Shown: positions 59,529 to 62,514 of the stretch, piece by piece
Layout: the number at the start of each line of letters is the position of its first letter
Numbering within the stretch: position 1 is the stretch's first letter
Source: Chloroflexota bacterium
GTDB lineage: Bacteria; Chloroflexota; Anaerolineae; SpSt-313
Length of the DNA: 62,514 nt
NCBI GenBank assembly: GCA_029553955.1
Contig: JAKPJZ010000109.1
Coordinates: forward strand, 1-62,514
Reading direction: 5' to 3'
Position numbers and translations under genes: made by a program
Notes under the pieces: model-generated
Told to the model about the DNA's origin: nothing
Databases searched by the model: none
The model's input: only the letters and a program-made list of their open reading frames with translations

Positions 59529-60625
59529 TGGCCATGGTTGCCCAGGCGTCCCTCCTCCTGCACCAGGTGCATGCCATGGTCGGCCACGACGACGATGAGC
59601 GTCTGGCTGGGTAGGGCGCTGACGATCTGCCCCAGCGCAGCGTCTACTTCGGCGATCTTGGCCACTTCCTGCGGCGCGCCGGGACCGTAGGTGTGGCCGG
59701 CGTCATCGATGCCGTGCCAGTGGACGAAGAGCAGGTCGGGCGGGCCGGCGGCGATGGCGGCCAGGGCGTTGGCGGCGACGTTGTCGTCGGTGCTGCCGTT
59801 GCCGTCGCGATCGCCCGAGAGCTGCACGTCGGCGTTGCGCAGGTTGAAGGCCAGGCTGTCGCCCTCGACGGCGACGGCGCGCCGCCCGGCCGCAGTGACC
59901 GTATCGAAGATGGTCTCGGCGCTCGTCGTGCGGATGCCCCGGCGGTCGGCCCCGTGCACCGCCGGCGGCGCCCCGGTGAGCAGCGACGGCGTGGCCACGT
60001 TGGTGACGGGCGGGTAGACCGTCAGCCCGAGCAAGGGCGCCCCCAGGCCGGCCAGGTTGGGGATCAGGCCGTCGCGTTGGGCCTCGCCGTAGCGCAGGTA
60101 GCCCAGGCCATCCAGAAAGATCAGCGCCACGCGCGGCGCCCGCGGCACATCGAGCGCCCGCCCGGTGGCCTTGGCCGGCGCCGGCACGCCCAGCGCTGCG
60201 GCGATGGTCGGCGCCACGTCGATCAGCCGCGCCTGCACCTGTGCTGCCAGCGGCGACGGCTCGGCCTCGAGCTGCGCCGCGGCGAGCGCCTGCCCGTCGA
60301 TCTCCACCCGGCCGTCGGGCAGCCAGCGTGCCTCTTCGGCCACGGCGGCCCAGGCGAACTCGTGCCGCGCTCCACCCGGCTCGACGACGGTGAGCCGCTC
60401 CACCGAGGTATGCCCGGCCGCGGCAAGCACCCGCTCCAGGGGCAGCACGCGCCGGCCGCCCGCCTCCTCGGCATAGGCGTCGAGGTCGCGCAGCGTCTGC
60501 GGGCCGGCGGTGAAAGCGCGGCCGTCGGGCCGCAGCACTGTGGCCTGCCAGTTGGCGCGGCAGCCGGCCAGGAGCAACAGGGCCAGCAGGCCCGCGATAC
60601 AGCGAGACACTCGACGTCCGGCCAT
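59471..60625 (-). CDS. alkaline-phosphatase-superfamily lipoprotein
   Basis: 384 residues. Lipobox LLLAGC, Cys near residue 22. Residues 25-150 resemble the SUOX-like domain of the neighbours (LPLERVLAAAG). From about 165 an alkaline phosphatase/NPP-type domain follows: metal Asp in FLDGLG, nucleophile Thr in NVATPSL, DDAGH, VADHGM, and the final GNHGHLVE histidine. All ligands are present, so an active phosphodiesterase or phosphatase outside the membrane is likely. 3 bp after the diheme gene stop. Confidence 0.8.
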   Translation of the reverse strand: MAGRRVSRCIAGLLALLLLAGCRANWQATVLRPDGRAFTAGPQTLRDLDAYAEEAGGRRVLPLERVLAAAGHTSVERLTVVEPGGARHEFAWAAVAEEARWLPDGRVEIDGQALAAAQLEAEPSPLAAQVQARLIDVAPTIAAALGVPAPAKATGRALDVPRAPRVALIFLDGLGYLRYGEAQRDGLIPNLAGLGAPLLGLTVYPPVTNVATPSLLTGAPPAVHGADRRGIRTTSAETIFDTVTAAGRRAVAVEGDSLAFNLRNADVQLSGDRDGNGSTDDNVAANALAAIAAGPPDLLFVHWHGIDDAGHTYGPGAPQEVAKIAEVDAALGQIVSALPSQTLIVVVADHGMHLVQEEGRLGNHGHLVERDMFVPIVITVKHYP

Positions 60626-60628
60626 CGC

Positions 60629-61534
60629 CTAGCGCTCCGCCTTGATCTCGATTACGCCCGCCACCCACTCGCCTCGGCCGCGGCCTGGCCGCACCAGGGT
60701 GGCCCGGCCCCGCACCAGGGCGACCACCGCGCCGGCTGCATCCTCGGCCGTCAGCGTCTGCTCGCGCCCGGCCGCGTCGCGCACGGTCAGCGCGCGCCAG
60801 CCGGGCTGGGCGATCAGCGCGGTCACAGGGGCACCCTCAAGGCGAGCGGCCGTCTTGCCTCGGCGCACCTGGCCGTCGGTCTCGCTCTTGAGCATGACGT
60901 CGGTCTGCTCGACGGTCACCGCCAGTTGCGGCCCCAGCAACAGGCGGCCTATGGAGGTCGCCTGGCCATCGATCATCAGCGGCTTTTCGGCGCCGACGAC
61001 CACGATGCGCATGATGCCCTTCAGCCAGGTCGAGACGTGCAGGTTCTCGGCGGCGAGGCGCATGCCGTCGACGTGGGGCAAGAGCAGCGCCTCATCGGTC
61101 ACATACTGGCGCTCGATGGTCACCAGCCCGCCATCGGTCGAGGCCAGGGTCACACTTTCAAAGTCGCTGACGCCGTGCGCCGCGAGAAAGCTGAGCAGGG
61201 TCACGTGCGTGCGCACCCCATCGTGGCTGGGCAGGACCTCTTCGATGGGGATATAGTCCTCCTCGGGCACGTCGCCGGTGAGCAAGACGAGCGAGTTGAA
61301 GGGCAGGCTAGATACGTTGGCGCCGCCGTGCTCGTCGTGGCAGGCCTCACAGGTGTGCAACTGGCCCAGGTCGTGGCACTCGGCGCAGCGGTTCATGGTA
61401 GCGGCCTCGGCGGCCAGCGCCGGCAGCGGGTAGTGCAACAGCAACTGCACAGGCGCCGCCGTGGCCGCCAGGGCGCCGACGACGATCAGGGCCAGGCCCA
61501 CAGAGGCGAACAGCAGGATGCGACGTTTGGTCAC
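60629..61534 (-). CDS. membrane-anchored diheme c-type protein with two SUOX-like domains
   Basis: 301 residues. N-terminal membrane helix at 6-26, then two heme-binding motifs, CAECH (50-54) and CEACH (62-66), eight residues apart. The rest shows two rounds of a SUOX-like pattern, ending in STWLKGIMRIVV and GEWVAGVIEIKAE, each like the end of the neighbouring small proteins. Possibly an electron-transfer or heme-sensing protein. Start GTG at 61534 has AGAGGAGAAG. 14 bp after the EcfT stop. Confidence 0.75.
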   Translation of the reverse strand: MTKRRILLFASVGLALIVVGALAATAAPVQLLLHYPLPALAAEAATMNRCAECHDLGQLHTCEACHDEHGGANVSSLPFNSLVLLTGDVPEEDYIPIEEVLPSHDGVRTHVTLLSFLAAHGVSDFESVTLASTDGGLVTIERQYVTDEALLLPHVDGMRLAAENLHVSTWLKGIMRIVVVGAEKPLMIDGQATSIGRLLLGPQLAVTVEQTDVMLKSETDGQVRRGKTAARLEGAPVTALIAQPGWRALTVRDAAGREQTLTAEDAAGAVVALVRGRATLVRPGRGRGEWVAGVIEIKAER

Positions 61535-61548
61535 GTTGTCTTCTCCTC

Positions 61549-62343
61549 TCACAGCGCGAGACGACCAGCCAGGGCAGCGATGATGGCCAGCGCCAGCAGC
61601 GCGGCCGCGGCGCGGTCGAGGCGCTGCAGGCGCACCTGGCGCAGGTAGGTACGGGTGTGATGCCTTCCGAAGCAGCGCCCCTCCATCGAGACGGCCAGGG
61701 CGTCGACCTTGCCCAACGCCGAGACAAGCAGGGGCAGCGAGAACTGCCGCGCCAGGCGCAGCAGGCGGCGCGGGCTGCGCACGTCGTAGGCCACGCCCCG
61801 CGCCAGTTGCGCGCTGTAGACGATCTGCGCCTCCTGCTCGAAGACCGGCACGAGCCGCAGTGCGGTGATCAGGGCAAAGCCATAGCGGTAGGGCAGCCCC
61901 GCGCGCACCAGGGCATAGACCAGCTCGCTGGGCTCGGTGGTCAGCACGAACAGGTAACTCAACAGGATGACCGCCAGGAAGCGCCCCGCCACGTAGACGG
62001 CCGCCGCGACCCCGCCCACCGTCACCGCCAGCGGCCCGGCGCGCAGGAGGACGGCGCCGTGGCGCACAAAGGCCAACTGCAACAGGGCGAGCAACAGCGC
62101 CGTGGCGCCACAGAGACGGCTGCCGCGCACGCCGCGCAAGTTCAGGCGTGCCAGCGCAAAGCCCAGGGCGATCAGGGCCAGGGCCGCCAGCACCGCCCAG
62201 GGGCTCGGCACCGCAAAGACAAAGGCCGTGCCGAAGAGCAGCCAGGCCGCCTTGAGCAGCGGGTGCAGCCGGTGCAGCGCCGAGTGGCCGGGCTGGTAGG
62301 CCAGCCGCCGCGGCGGTCGATGCACCGACCAGGGTTCCCTCAC
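61549..62343 (-). CDS. ecfT: energy-coupling factor transporter transmembrane protein EcfT
   Basis: About 264 residues with five to six membrane helices. The cytoplasmic coupling motifs are recognisable: ARG in SAQLARGVAYD and a changed second motif, MEGRCFG instead of MEARGFG. N-terminal PGHSALHRLHPLLK is typical. EcfT joins the substrate-specific S protein to EcfA ATPases in vitamin or metal-ion uptake. EcfA and S genes are not in the window. Start uncertain: GTG at 62343, 62325 or 62385; the region around it is repeat DNA. Confidence 0.85.
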   Translation of the reverse strand: MREPWSVHRPPRRLAYQPGHSALHRLHPLLKAAWLLFGTAFVFAVPSPWAVLAALALIALGFALARLNLRGVRGSRLCGATALLLALLQLAFVRHGAVLLRAGPLAVTVGGVAAAVYVAGRFLAVILLSYLFVLTTEPSELVYALVRAGLPYRYGFALITALRLVPVFEQEAQIVYSAQLARGVAYDVRSPRRLLRLARQFSLPLLVSALGKVDALAVSMEGRCFGRHHTRTYLRQVRLQRLDRAAAALLALAIIAALAGRLAL

Positions 62344-62357
62344 CCCCGACCCCTCTC

Positions 62358-62514
62358 CCCTGCGGGGGAGAGGGGAGTTGCCCACGCAGCGTATCGGCTG
62401 TCCATCTCGATCACCCGAAAGCGCCAGGGCTCCCCCGCAGGGGAGAGGGGAGTTGCCCGCGCAGCGTATCGGCTGTCCATCTCGATCACCCGAAAGCGCC
62501 AGGGCTCCCCCGCA
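62358..62514. repeat. 75-bp tandem repeat at the window end
   Basis: GGGGAGAGGGGAGTTGCCC starts units 75 bp apart (AGTTG at 62376 and 62451), with nearly identical spacers. It runs off the right edge and overlaps the possible 5' end of ecfT. Confidence 0.85.

Overview
This is a GC-rich bacterial chromosomal window with about 45 protein genes on both strands, clear Shine-Dalgarno sites and several near-consensus sigma-70 promoters. There are no rRNA or tRNA genes, no CRISPR array and no phage. The style suggests a Chloroflexota (Anaerolineae/Caldilineae-like) genome: propeller-fused anti-sigma factors, zinc-ribbon membrane proteins, lipoproteins, a DUF2089 protein, a PPi-type phosphofructokinase, and intergenic spaces full of palindromic repeats. 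This assignment is an inference, not a proven placement.

Layout: (1) 1-1545, a RAYT transposase gene between arrays of its REP/REPIN repeats, with a solo REPIN at 54.3 kb. (2) 1.5-11.1 kb, a six-PAS histidine kinase, a PoxB-like ThDP enzyme, a P-type ATPase behind a yybP-ykoY (Mn2+) riboswitch with a visible terminator, and a secreted C39-like peptidase. (3) 11.2-24.8 kb, a cluster of envelope proteins built from zinc ribbons, transmembrane segments, an FHA domain fused to a papain-like domain, and a zinc-ribbon/gluzincin/MORN protein. (4) 25.2-35.9 kb, a membrane LuxR regulator, a promoter-to-terminator small transcript, a NitT/TauT-type ABC transporter and a MacB-type export operon with two adaptor proteins. 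(5) 36.1-46.3 kb, two neighbouring ECF sigma/anti-sigma loci whose anti-sigma factors carry extracytoplasmic propellers, separated by a 119-bp tandem array. (6) 46.9-57.5 kb, a DUF2089/pentapeptide/MFS operon, an Ntn asparaginase, an OmpR-type regulator, a CxxC zinc protein, phosphofructokinase, a MATE transporter and a MalK-like ATPase. (7) 58.1-62.5 kb, an EcfT transporter subunit followed by envelope proteins that appear to share a SUOX-like domain (diheme protein, alkaline-phosphatase-like lipoprotein, two small exported proteins).

The most unusual content is non-coding. At least eight intergenic sites carry perfect palindromes of 76-98 bp. They share a G4T3-5-like outer end and a GCCCGCGGGC-like centre, but the middle of each arm is different. 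Three are preceded by the same 30-nt stem-loop (ACCGGG, 18-nt loop, CYCGGT), and two more have a recognisable relic of it. They sit mainly at gene 3' ends, oriented with the upstream gene. One is followed by an ordinary intrinsic terminator, so the palindromes are not simply terminators. This looks like an undescribed family of elements with a conserved frame and a rewritten palindrome.
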